A stretch of DNA of 6,271 bases from CANLDA01 sp964021645 (lineage in GTDB: Bacteria > Pseudomonadota > Alphaproteobacteria > Rhodobacterales > Rhodobacteraceae). A program made the translations under genes and the position numbers. Of the stretch, positions 1 to 5,682 are shown one piece after another. Below the pieces are notes generated by a model that did no database searches, had not been told where the DNA came from, and worked only from the letters and a program-made list of their open reading frames with translations. Location of the stretch: positions 1 through 6,271 of the forward strand of contig CAXIAD010000113.1 of assembly GCA_964021645.1 (NCBI GenBank), given 5' to 3'. Position 1 is the first letter of the stretch. Each line of letters opens with the position of its first letter.

Positions 1-54
1 GCATTCGCCCAACAGATTTTAAGTCTGGTATGTCTACCATTCCATCACGCCCGC
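1..54 (-). tRNA. tRNA-Leu (anticodon UAA), 5' part only, cut by the window edge
   Basis: Read on the minus strand from position 54, the sequence folds as the first half of a tRNA. It has a 7-nt acceptor strand GCGGGCG, then TG, then a D-arm with stem ATG/CAT and a loop containing GG. The anticodon arm is CCAGA / CTTAAAA / TCTG. The anticodon TAA lies at 21-19, preceded by the invariant T33 and followed by A37, so it reads the Leu codon UUA. After the anticodon arm comes the start of a long variable arm (TGGGCGAATGC), as expected for a class II tRNA such as Leu. The outermost anticodon pair (C27/T43) is mismatched in this reading. The T arm, the 3' acceptor strand and any CCA lie left of the window. 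A TATTTT box at 71-66 (minus strand) sits about 11 nt upstream of the mature 5' end, as a -10 element should, but I see no good -35. Confidence 0.87.
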
Positions 55-221
55 ATCTGGCAATGAAAATACCTTCGTATCAAGCTCGCTTGGAGCTCAC
101 ATTCATCACCGTGTTTTTTCGTATACGTTTTACTTTAGAGAGCCAAGAGGTTTCACCTTGGTTTTTGGGATCATCCGTGGATTGTCATATTTCCCATCGG
201 AACGGAATTTCACTCAAAAAC
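55..221. other. non-coding gap between putA stop and tRNA-Leu
   Basis: This 167-bp stretch lies downstream of putA and upstream of the leftward tRNA, so it should hold the putA 3' untranslated region and the tRNA promoter. It is visibly more AT-rich than putA. I found no convincing leftward terminator: a short T5 run follows the putA stop directly (minus strand, 220-216) but no good hairpin precedes it. Reading frames crossing it show no recognisable protein and run into antisense putA. Confidence 0.6.
143..166 (+). terminator. possible rightward hairpin plus T5, weak
   Basis: On the plus strand CCAA (143-146), GGT (149-151), loop TTC, ACC (155-157) and TTGG (158-161) can pair, with a two-base GA bulge, followed at once by TTTTT (162-166). 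This has the form of a small intrinsic terminator pointing right, into antisense putA. No rightward gene is visible before it, so its purpose is unclear. On the minus strand no T-run follows the hairpin, so it is a poor candidate for ending putA transcription. Confidence 0.3.
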
Positions 222-3200
222 TCAAGATACCCCACCCAGCAAGGCAGCATTCCCCCCTGCGGCGGTTGTATCGACGCAAACATGGCGTTCCGCGCGAACA
301 CGTGGCGCATCAGCCAGCCCAGAGATAAGCGGCAAAATCGCCCCCTCGCGTTGCGCCAACGCCTGTTCATACTCCCGCCCAAGCGTCGCATCACCCCACC
401 ATAAAACGCCTGAAAACCCGCTTAAATCGGCTAATGCGTCTGGTGCCAGCTGCCCGGTGATTTGCACAGCCACTCCCCCCAGATCAGTTACCGACCGCGC
501 CTGAGCTGCGGCCGCACTCGCCCCCGGTCCCAAGCACAACAACGGCGCGCGCGCAGTTGTCGTTAATCGGTTGGATTCTCCTGTCGGTCCCGGCAAGGAT
601 AGCGTCACCTCTGCATCATCAGCCTTTGGCGCATCAATCAACTTTTGCACGGTGGCAGCAGGCGTCCCCCCCCCCCAGTCATCCGTTGCCATCATCGGCT
701 GCACCCTGCCAAAACGCGTCAGGTAATAAGGGCCACCAGCCTTGGGGCCAGTCCCCGACAACCCCTCTCCGCCAAATGGCTGGCTGCCAACAATCGCTCC
801 GATCTGGTTGCGATTCACATAGATATTGCCCGCATGAATGCGGTCACTGACATGCTGAACACGGTCATCAATGCGCGTTTGCAATCCAAACGTCAGCCCA
901 TAGCCCGTGGCGTTTATGGCATCAATTACATCATCCAATTCCGCTGCCTTAAAGGTGGCAACATGCAACACGGGTCCGAAAATTTCGGACTTCAAATCGC
1001 TAATACCATTCACCTTTATCAACGTAGGCGAGATGAAAGTGCCGATTTGCGGCGCAGCCAATTGATACATCACCCGCCCATCCGCTTGGGCCTCGGCAAT
1101 GTGGTTCATGATGTTTAGATGTGCGACCCCATCAATGACCGGCCCGCTATCGGTGCGCAACTCCCATGGATCCCCAAGATGCAGCTCCTTCATTGCCCCC
1201 TTAAGCATTTTCAGCAGGCTCTCAGCAATGTCTTCCTGCACATATAGGCACCGCAACGCCGAACATCTCTGACCCGCTGATTGAAACGCGCTTTCGATGA
1301 TCGCTGTAACCGCCTGCTCATGCAATGCGGTGGAATCCACGATCATCGCGTTCAATCCCCCGGTCTCCGCAATCAGCGGCGCGCCCGGTGTTAGGGCATC
1401 GGCCATCGCCGTGCGGATGCGCATCGCCGTTGCGGTTGAGCCTGTAAAGGCAACCCCGTTCACACGCGCATCAGACGTCAACGCGGCCCCCACAGCCGCT
1501 CCAGACCCCGGTAGCAACTGCAACGCACTGCGCGGCACGCCGGCCTTGTGCAATAACTTCACCGCCTCATAGGCGATCAACGGCGTTTGATCCGCAGGTT
1601 TGGCCAACACCGCGTTCCCAGCCGCCAAAGCCGCAGAAACCTGTCCCGAGAAAATCGCGAGTGGGAAATTCCACGGGCTAATACATGTGAACACTCCTGC
1701 TGGCGGCGCATCCGGCGCGTTTGCCGCATAATAGCGTAGAAAATCGACCGCTTCGCGCAGTTCAGCCACGGAATCCAACGGCGTTTTCCCCGCCTCCCGC
1801 GCCAGAATAGCAAAGAACAAACCAAAGTTTTCCTCATACAGATCGGCAGCCTTACTCAGAATGGCCCCCCGTTCTGCGGCACTTGCCGCCCAAGGCGTAG
1901 CTGCCTCCAGCGCGCATTCAACATCCCGCGCACTTGCCTCAGCCACCGTTCCCGGACTGTCCGAGGACATATATGGATTGGCGACAGGCTGCGCGATCTC
2001 TGGCGCGGCCGCCCCCGCAAGCAAAGGCACCGCATGCCACTGCGTGTTGCGAAATGGCGCGCGCGCGGCATTCAGTTTGGCAATCGACGGAATATCGCGC
2101 AGATCAAACCCAATGGAATTCACGCGCTCAGGCTCAAACAACTGCACGCCCGTTGGCAATACGGCAACCGCGTCCTGCACTGCCAAAAACGGATCACGCG
2201 CAACCTCGGCAGGGGGCACATCTTCATCCACGATCTGATTCACAAAGCTGCTATTGGCCCCGTTTTCCAACAAACGCCGCACCAGATAGGCCAGCAAATC
2301 GCGGTGCGCTCCAACAGGCGCATAAATCCGGCAGCGCGTTTTATGGGCATCAAACACGATGTCATGCAGCGCCTCACCCATCCCGTGCAGACGCTGAAAT
2401 TCAAACGTACTCATGTCCGTTGCCATGCCCAAAACAGCGGCAACCGTATGCGCATTATGGGTGGCAAATTGCGGATAAATCCGGTCCGTCATGTTCAGCA
2501 ATTTACGCGCATTCGCGATATAGCTGATGTCGGTTGCAGGCTTCGACGTGAAAACCGGAAACCCGTCAATGCCCAAAACCTGCGCATTTTTAATCTCAGT
2601 GTCCCAATATGCGCCCTTTACCAGCCGCACCATGATCTTACGGTCATATGTCACCGCCAAGTCATACAGATGATCCAACGTCGCCCCTGCGCGCTTGCCG
2701 TAGGCCTGCACAACAACGCCAAACCCGTCCCATCCCGCCAACGCAGGCTCGGACAAAACCGCGTCAATCACATCCATCGACAGCGCAAGTCGATCCGCCT
2801 CCTCGGCATCAATGTTCAGCCCCATTCCGGCAGATTTCGCCAGCAACGCAAGCGAGCGCAGGCGCGGCACCAACTCCTCCATGACACGCGCATGCTGCGC
2901 CACCTCATAGCGCGGGTGCAGCGCCGAAAGCTTAACAGAAATGCCCGGATTCTCGCGAATATCCTCATGGGTGCAGGCAGCGGCAATTGCCGTAATCGCC
3001 CGAGAATATGACAGGTGATAGCGCATCGCATCCGCATCCGTTTTGGCCGCCTCCCCCAGCATGTCATAGGAATATGTATATCCCCTTTTCTCCATACCCG
3101 CCGCCCGGTCCATCGCTTTGACAATGGTTTCGCCCAGAACAAACTGCCGCCCCATCTCCTTCATCGCGCGCGCGACTGCGGTTCGAATGACAGGCTCACC

Positions 3201-3641
3201 TAGCCGCTTCACCGCACTACGCAGGGTGCCGATCAATCCGGCTTCGTGCTCATCCAGAACTTTACCCGTCAGCATCAACGCCCATGTTGAAGCATTCACC
3301 AAGGATGACGTCGAATGACCCAAATGCTTACCCCAATTTGACGGGGCAATCTTATCCTCAATCAGCGCATCAATGGTTTCCGCATCTGGCACGCGCAGCA
3401 ACGCTTCGGCCAAACACATCAGCGCGATGCCCTCGTCGGTGGATAGGCCATACTCAGCCAAAAACACCTCCATCATTCCCGGCGAGGAATGTTTGCGGAT
3501 TTTGCTGACCAACTCAGCCGCCGCCGCGCAAATTTCAGCACGCTCATCAGGGGATAGCTCGGCCTGCTGGATCAACTCCGCAATCAGGGTGGCCTCATCC
3601 GTATAGGTGCTCGATTCAATCAGGGTGCGCGGCATTGTCAT
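222..3641 (-). CDS. putA: PutA: bifunctional proline dehydrogenase / L-glutamate gamma-semialdehyde dehydrogenase
   Basis: PutA oxidises proline to pyrroline-5-carboxylate with FAD, passing electrons to membrane quinone, then oxidises the hydrolysed semialdehyde to glutamate with NAD+. In this family the intermediate is channelled between the two sites. Visible order: helical arm (about 1-165), proline dehydrogenase barrel (about 170-500), aldehyde dehydrogenase (about 520-985), C-terminal ALDH-like domain (about 1010-1139). Barrel landmarks are K237 in SVKLSA, D278 in NIDAEEADR, VRLVKGAYWD (338-347), EFQRLHGMGE (414-423), and Y440 with R455/R456, matching E. coli Tyr540/Arg555/Arg556 by family knowledge. 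ALDH landmarks are SPWNFP with N658, FTGST (732-736), E759 in AETGG, catalytic C793 in GQRCS, and EIFGP (886-890). The ending CVDTTAAGGNAALLGG resembles the conserved tail of PutAs with this extra domain. The ribbon-helix-helix DNA-binding domain of E. coli PutA is absent; this is the form often called type B. Regulation is therefore probably by the divergent putR. The ATG at 3641 is preferred over the one at 3635 because GGGAGG lies 5 nt upstream. An 11-G run occurs near codon 990. Confidence 0.97.
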   Translation of the reverse strand: MTMPRTLIESSTYTDEATLIAELIQQAELSPDERAEICAAAAELVSKIRKHSSPGMMEVFLAEYGLSTDEGIALMCLAEALLRVPDAETIDALIEDKIAPSNWGKHLGHSTSSLVNASTWALMLTGKVLDEHEAGLIGTLRSAVKRLGEPVIRTAVARAMKEMGRQFVLGETIVKAMDRAAGMEKRGYTYSYDMLGEAAKTDADAMRYHLSYSRAITAIAAACTHEDIRENPGISVKLSALHPRYEVAQHARVMEELVPRLRSLALLAKSAGMGLNIDAEEADRLALSMDVIDAVLSEPALAGWDGFGVVVQAYGKRAGATLDHLYDLAVTYDRKIMVRLVKGAYWDTEIKNAQVLGIDGFPVFTSKPATDISYIANARKLLNMTDRIYPQFATHNAHTVAAVLGMATDMSTFEFQRLHGMGEALHDIVFDAHKTRCRIYAPVGAHRDLLAYLVRRLLENGANSSFVNQIVDEDVPPAEVARDPFLAVQDAVAVLPTGVQLFEPERVNSIGFDLRDIPSIAKLNAARAPFRNTQWHAVPLLAGAAAPEIAQPVANPYMSSDSPGTVAEASARDVECALEAATPWAASAAERGAILSKAADLYEENFGLFFAILAREAGKTPLDSVAELREAVDFLRYYAANAPDAPPAGVFTCISPWNFPLAIFSGQVSAALAAGNAVLAKPADQTPLIAYEAVKLLHKAGVPRSALQLLPGSGAAVGAALTSDARVNGVAFTGSTATAMRIRTAMADALTPGAPLIAETGGLNAMIVDSTALHEQAVTAIIESAFQSAGQRCSALRCLYVQEDIAESLLKMLKGAMKELHLGDPWELRTDSGPVIDGVAHLNIMNHIAEAQADGRVMYQLAAPQIGTFISPTLIKVNGISDLKSEIFGPVLHVATFKAAELDDVIDAINATGYGLTFGLQTRIDDRVQHVSDRIHAGNIYVNRNQIGAIVGSQPFGGEGLSGTGPKAGGPYYLTRFGRVQPMMATDDWGGGTPAATVQKLIDAPKADDAEVTLSLPGPTGESNRLTTTARAPLLCLGPGASAAAAQARSVTDLGGVAVQITGQLAPDALADLSGFSGVLWWGDATLGREYEQALAQREGAILPLISGLADAPRVRAERHVCVDTTAAGGNAALLGGVS
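666..676 (-). repeat. 11-G homopolymer inside putA
   Basis: The coding strand of putA carries 11 consecutive G, read as TGG GGG GGG GGG (W989 to G992), in the linker between the aldehyde dehydrogenase domain and the C-terminal domain. As given, the frame is open through the tract and the protein is complete. Losing one G would bring a TGA after residue 1000; gaining one G would bring a TGA after residue 1002. Either change removes only the C-terminal domain. The length could also be a sequencing artefact, although 11 is the length that keeps the frame. Confidence 0.95.
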
Positions 3642-3646
3642 GGTAT

Positions 3647-3652
3647 CCTCCC
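3647..3652 (-). promoter_or_regulatory. putA ribosome binding site
   Basis: GGGAGG on the minus strand sits 5 nt before the ATG ending at 3641. For the in-frame ATG two codons further in (3635) the gap would be 11 nt, so this site decides for the upstream start. Confidence 0.8.
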
Positions 3653-3675
3653 GGTGTTTAGGATAGCATAGCGAC

Positions 3676-3702
3676 GAATTCTAGAATATATTGACCGAAT
3701 TC
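3676..3702. promoter_or_regulatory. GAATTC pair at two-turn spacing with ATTCTAGAAT palindrome, candidate PutR site
   Basis: CGAATTC occurs at 3675-3681 and again at 3696-3702, exactly 21 bp apart, which is two helical turns and places both on the same DNA face. Between and overlapping them are the 10-bp palindrome ATTCTAGAAT (3678-3687) and AATATATT (3685-3692). Lrp/AsnC proteins bind AT-rich degenerate palindromes, often in phased arrays, so this is a plausible operator. The repeats are seen directly; binding by PutR is inferred. Confidence 0.45.
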
Positions 3703-3717
3703 AACCGTTTCACCACT

Positions 3718-3735
3718 CATATTTCCTTAAATATG
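3718..3735. promoter_or_regulatory. perfect inverted repeat CATATTT-N4-AAATATG upstream of putR
   Basis: Two perfect 7-bp arms, CATATTT (3718-3724) and AAATATG (3729-3735), flank CCTT. The element ends 11 nt before the putR ATG and overlaps the first G of its only weak ribosome binding site. Its size and AT-rich symmetry resemble Lrp-family operators. A bound regulator here could repress putR itself, or the mRNA hairpin could limit translation. Both roles are inference. Confidence 0.5.
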
Positions 3736-3746
3736 GACCTTAGACG

Positions 3747-4211
3747 ATGCAAACACCACAAACTGAACTGGACGGGTTTGACCGCAAAATCCTTGATGTT
3801 CTCGCGCGCGATGGGCGGATATCAATCACTGATCTCGCCAAGCACATCGGTCTCTCAAAATCTCCGACTCAGGCGCGCGTGCGCCGTTTGGAAAATGAGG
3901 GGGTGATTACGGGCTACCGCGCGATGCTGGATCCCATTCGAATTGGCCGCGATCATGTCGCCTTTGTCGAGGTAAAGCTGAACGATACCCGCGAGGCCGC
4001 CCTATCTGCCTTTAACGCAGGTGTGCGCGCCGTGCCCGAGATCGAGCAATGCCACATGCTGGCCGCCGCCTTTGATTACCTACTGAAAATTCGTACCCAA
4101 GACATGACAGCCTATCGCATGGTTCTGGCTGAGAAAATCTCCACCCTGCCACACGTCGCCCATACCTCAACATTTGTGGCGATGCAGGCCGTAAAAGAGG
4201 GCGCGTTATAA
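3747..4211 (+). CDS. putR: PutR: Lrp/AsnC-family proline-responsive regulator of putA
   Basis: The 154-residue length is typical of Lrp/AsnC regulators. Residues about 9-66 form the N-terminal winged helix-turn-helix: LDGFDRKILDVLARDGR, then ISITDLAKHIGLSKSPTQAR and VRRLENEGVI, a near-standard AsnC-type pattern. After the linker (YRAMLDPIRIG), residues about 70-150 form the effector-binding and oligomerisation domain (RAM/AsnC ligand-binding), ending in STFVAMQAVK. It is transcribed divergently from putA across 105 bp. In Rhodobacter capsulatus and Agrobacterium the gene in this position encodes PutR, an Lrp-like activator of putA that is needed for proline use and regulates itself; the name is assigned from family and position. 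The protein should act as a DNA-binding dimer or higher oligomer in the cytoplasm with proline as likely effector. The ATG at 3747 has a poor Shine-Dalgarno sequence. Its stop codon lies in the loop of a terminator hairpin. Confidence 0.93.
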   Translation: MQTPQTELDGFDRKILDVLARDGRISITDLAKHIGLSKSPTQARVRRLENEGVITGYRAMLDPIRIGRDHVAFVEVKLNDTREAALSAFNAGVRAVPEIEQCHMLAAAFDYLLKIRTQDMTAYRMVLAEKISTLPHVAHTSTFVAMQAVKEGAL

Positions 4212-4223
4212 TAACCCGCCCTC
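4197..4223. terminator. bidirectional terminator between convergent putR and the acidic-protein gene
   Basis: GAGGGCG (4197-4203) pairs with CGCCCTC (4217-4223). After one C/C mismatch, GTTA (4205-4208) pairs with TAAC (4212-4215), leaving TAA as the three-base loop (4209-4211), which is the putR stop codon. Rightward, the hairpin is followed by a moderately T-rich stretch (TGGTCTTGTTCT). Leftward, it is followed directly by TTTT. It can therefore end putR transcription and also the leftward transcript of the gene whose stop lies at 4301. The leftward U-tract lies inside putR coding sequence. Confidence 0.75.
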
Positions 4224-4300
4224 ATGGTCTTGTTCTATATAGGTTTTCCTAACTAAAGGCATTTCCATATGACCCAGCCTCAGGCCTAAATAGAAACGCT

Positions 4301-5398
4301 TTAAAAGAAGCTCTCTGCCTCGTCAGGCGGAGGTGCCATTGTTGTCGGGATGAATACAAACGCATCCTCCGTTGACACATGGAACACCACGTCTTGAAAA
4401 TCATTATCTTCGCCGCTTTGATCTTCAAAGCCAATGACCAGACCGTCGATTTCATTGCCTTCGTCGTCATCCAGATCAGCAAGATTATACCCAGAAACAA
4501 CATGTTCTTCGCCATATAAATTGAATGTGGCTGAAAAACTGTGAAACACGATCGTGTCGGAAGCGACGCCATTAACCGCAAGATAAAGCGACCCTGCATC
4601 TTCGACATCGGCAGGATCATCATCCTCATTGATAAAACTTAGCAGGTCACTAACTTCAAGAGCGTTCGCCCATGAAGCCCCGTCCGCAACGATGAAAAAC
4701 CCGAGTTGGTTACCGTCTTCTACACCCGTAATCGACGCGCTTGTAGACGAGACATCTGTAACATCATTAAACAATAATCTCACATCTACAATGTTGCCCA
4801 AACCGTCGATTTCATAAACACCCAATGTGTTTTCATAGTCAGCGGCTGCATTGCTCATCAGGTCAACGGTATAGTCGGCATAGCCATCGCCAACCAGAAT
4901 TGTCTGATTGGGGATGCCGTTGATGTCACTTTCGTCAAGCGTCACCTCGTCACTCAGCTCAGGAAGCGCCTGAAGAAAGCCGACTTCCCAACCGCCCATG
5001 CCATCATGCGTGCCAAAAAAGGCACCCAAAGAATAATCCCCGGTTAACGTAAACGTAAGGCTGGGGCCTTCGCCGGTCGGTTGCCCATTTTGCAGCGTAA
5101 AGACCGTGGATTCGGTCGATGAAAGGCGGCTCATCTCCCGAGAGATATTTTTGTGTAGCGTTAGAAACTCTAACGTGTCCTCTGCTCCGAAATCGGCAAC
5201 AGTGTCCCCGTCAAAATCAGAGTCACTACCCTGTAGGACATCCGCGTCGGTGTCCGCGCCCAACGAAACATTGTCACCGCTGCCAAACGTACGGACGGTG
5301 TCACTTCCGGCCAAGGCTTCAATATTATTGACACCTTCATCACCGTTTAGAACGTCATCGTTGATTGTTCCGACGAGTGGATCTGGAATTGGCGGCAT
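4301..5398 (-). CDS. acidic RTX-like calcium-binding protein with DUF4114-type C-terminal region, probable type I secretion substrate
   Basis: This 365-residue protein has no N-terminal signal peptide, no membrane segment and no cysteine, and by hand count only one lysine (K83) and four arginines against very many Asp/Glu. Residues about 8-78 form degenerate RTX/haemolysin-type repeats (GTINDDVLNG, LQGSDSDFDGDTVADF, EDTLEF), which in related proteins bind calcium and fold after export. Residues about 182-350 match the pattern I know from DUF4114: GVYEIDGLGNIVDVRLLF, DGNQLGFFIV, then GFEDQSGEDNDFQDVVFHV (323-341). The tail DEAESFF is acidic and ends in hydrophobic residues, as in many type I secretion substrates, and is nearly repeated in the tandem paralogue. 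Export and an extracellular role (adhesion, matrix or surface layer) are inferred; no transporter gene is in the window and no function is known to me. The start ATG at 5398 has AAGGAG 7 nt upstream. The gene converges with putR. Confidence 0.88.
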   Translation of the reverse strand: MPPIPDPLVGTINDDVLNGDEGVNNIEALAGSDTVRTFGSGDNVSLGADTDADVLQGSDSDFDGDTVADFGAEDTLEFLTLHKNISREMSRLSSTESTVFTLQNGQPTGEGPSLTFTLTGDYSLGAFFGTHDGMGGWEVGFLQALPELSDEVTLDESDINGIPNQTILVGDGYADYTVDLMSNAAADYENTLGVYEIDGLGNIVDVRLLFNDVTDVSSTSASITGVEDGNQLGFFIVADGASWANALEVSDLLSFINEDDDPADVEDAGSLYLAVNGVASDTIVFHSFSATFNLYGEEHVVSGYNLADLDDDEGNEIDGLVIGFEDQSGEDNDFQDVVFHVSTEDAFVFIPTTMAPPPDEAESFF

Positions 5399-5405
5399 GG
5401 AATGT

Positions 5406-5411
5406 CTCCTT
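5406..5411 (-). promoter_or_regulatory. ribosome binding site of the acidic RTX/DUF4114 gene
   Basis: AAGGAG on the minus strand, 7 nt before the ATG ending at 5398, is a near-ideal Shine-Dalgarno sequence and supports this start. Confidence 0.82.
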
Positions 5412-5590
5412 ATGAGGCCCTTAAATTTTCGGGCTAAAAACTGCTCCTAGGTACAAAAAATAACAAATGTTTAAGCAAACGAGTTGGGGCAATAAATGAA
5501 TATTCGGGCACTACAGAGCGCCGACATTAACGAATGCTTGGCCGAAATTTATTGAAAGTCAAATAAAATCAAACAGATACACCCTGAGGT

Positions 5591-5630
5591 AGCATTCAAT
5601 GCAATACACTCGTCCATTGCATTGGATGCT
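5591..5630. repeat. 15-bp inverted repeat with 10-nt spacer
   Basis: AGCATTCAATGCAAT (5591-5605) and ATTGCATTGGATGCT (5616-5630) are inverted copies with one non-Watson-Crick position (T5596/G5625), around the spacer ACACTCGTCC. In plus-strand RNA the odd position is a G-U wobble; in minus-strand RNA it is an A-C mismatch. No T-run follows on either strand, so it is not a standard intrinsic terminator. It lies about 50 bp past the stop of the leftward paralogue, so it may stabilise that mRNA's 3' end, bind a protein, or be a relic of a mobile element. Confidence 0.85.
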
Positions 5631-5682
5631 TGATCCTTGACAGGCAGCCGATCCTATTCAACCCACCAATCCCGGGAACGCT

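Larger units (their letters stand above)
3653..3746. promoter_or_regulatory. divergent putA/putR control region
   Basis: Only 105 bp (3642-3746) separate the divergent starts, so both promoters and the PutR operator must lie here or just inside the genes. The part analysed here is AT-rich with several palindromes, described separately. TTGACC at 3691-3696 on the plus strand resembles a -35 box for putR, but no good -10 follows at normal spacing. On the minus strand TATGCT (about 3670-3665) is a possible putA -10 without a clear -35, which would fit an activator-dependent promoter. Lrp-type PutR of Rhodobacter capsulatus activates putA in response to proline; that the same holds here is inference. 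The putR ribosome binding site is weak, only GGA at 3735-3737, 9 nt before its ATG. Confidence 0.65.
5399..5682. other. AT-rich gap between the two tandem DUF4114 genes
   Basis: These 284 bp separate the stop of the right-hand paralogue from the start of the left-hand one. Apart from the ribosome binding site and the long inverted repeat at 5591-5630 I see no gene. The minus strand has AT-rich tracts (about 5420-5470 and 5545-5575) that could hold the promoter of the downstream gene; TTGACT at about 5562-5557 resembles a -35 box, but no matching -10 is convincing. A gap of this size suggests separate transcription rather than a tight operon. Confidence 0.55.

Noticed and set aside
30..404. 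A 124-codon plus-strand frame across the left gap
   Set aside because: It starts inside the tRNA and ends inside antisense putA; there is no ribosome binding site and no recognisable protein.
2034..3011. A 325-codon open frame on the plus strand within putA
   Set aside because: It lies fully antisense to the catalytic barrel of PutA, is rich in Arg/Gln/His as expected from a shadow frame of a GC-rich gene, and resembles no known protein.
3118..3606. Several overlapping short plus-strand frames near the putA 5' end
   Set aside because: All are antisense to well-conserved PutA sequence, with no start signals of their own.
4301..5398. Full RTX toxin or protease
   Set aside because: No zinc-protease, lipase or pore-forming part is visible; only degenerate calcium-repeat-like sequence and the DUF4114-type region.
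5106..5450. A 114-codon plus-strand frame opposite the start of the acidic gene
   Set aside because: It is serine/proline-rich, as expected from reading Asp/Gly-rich coding DNA in reverse, and covers the ribosome binding site of the real gene.
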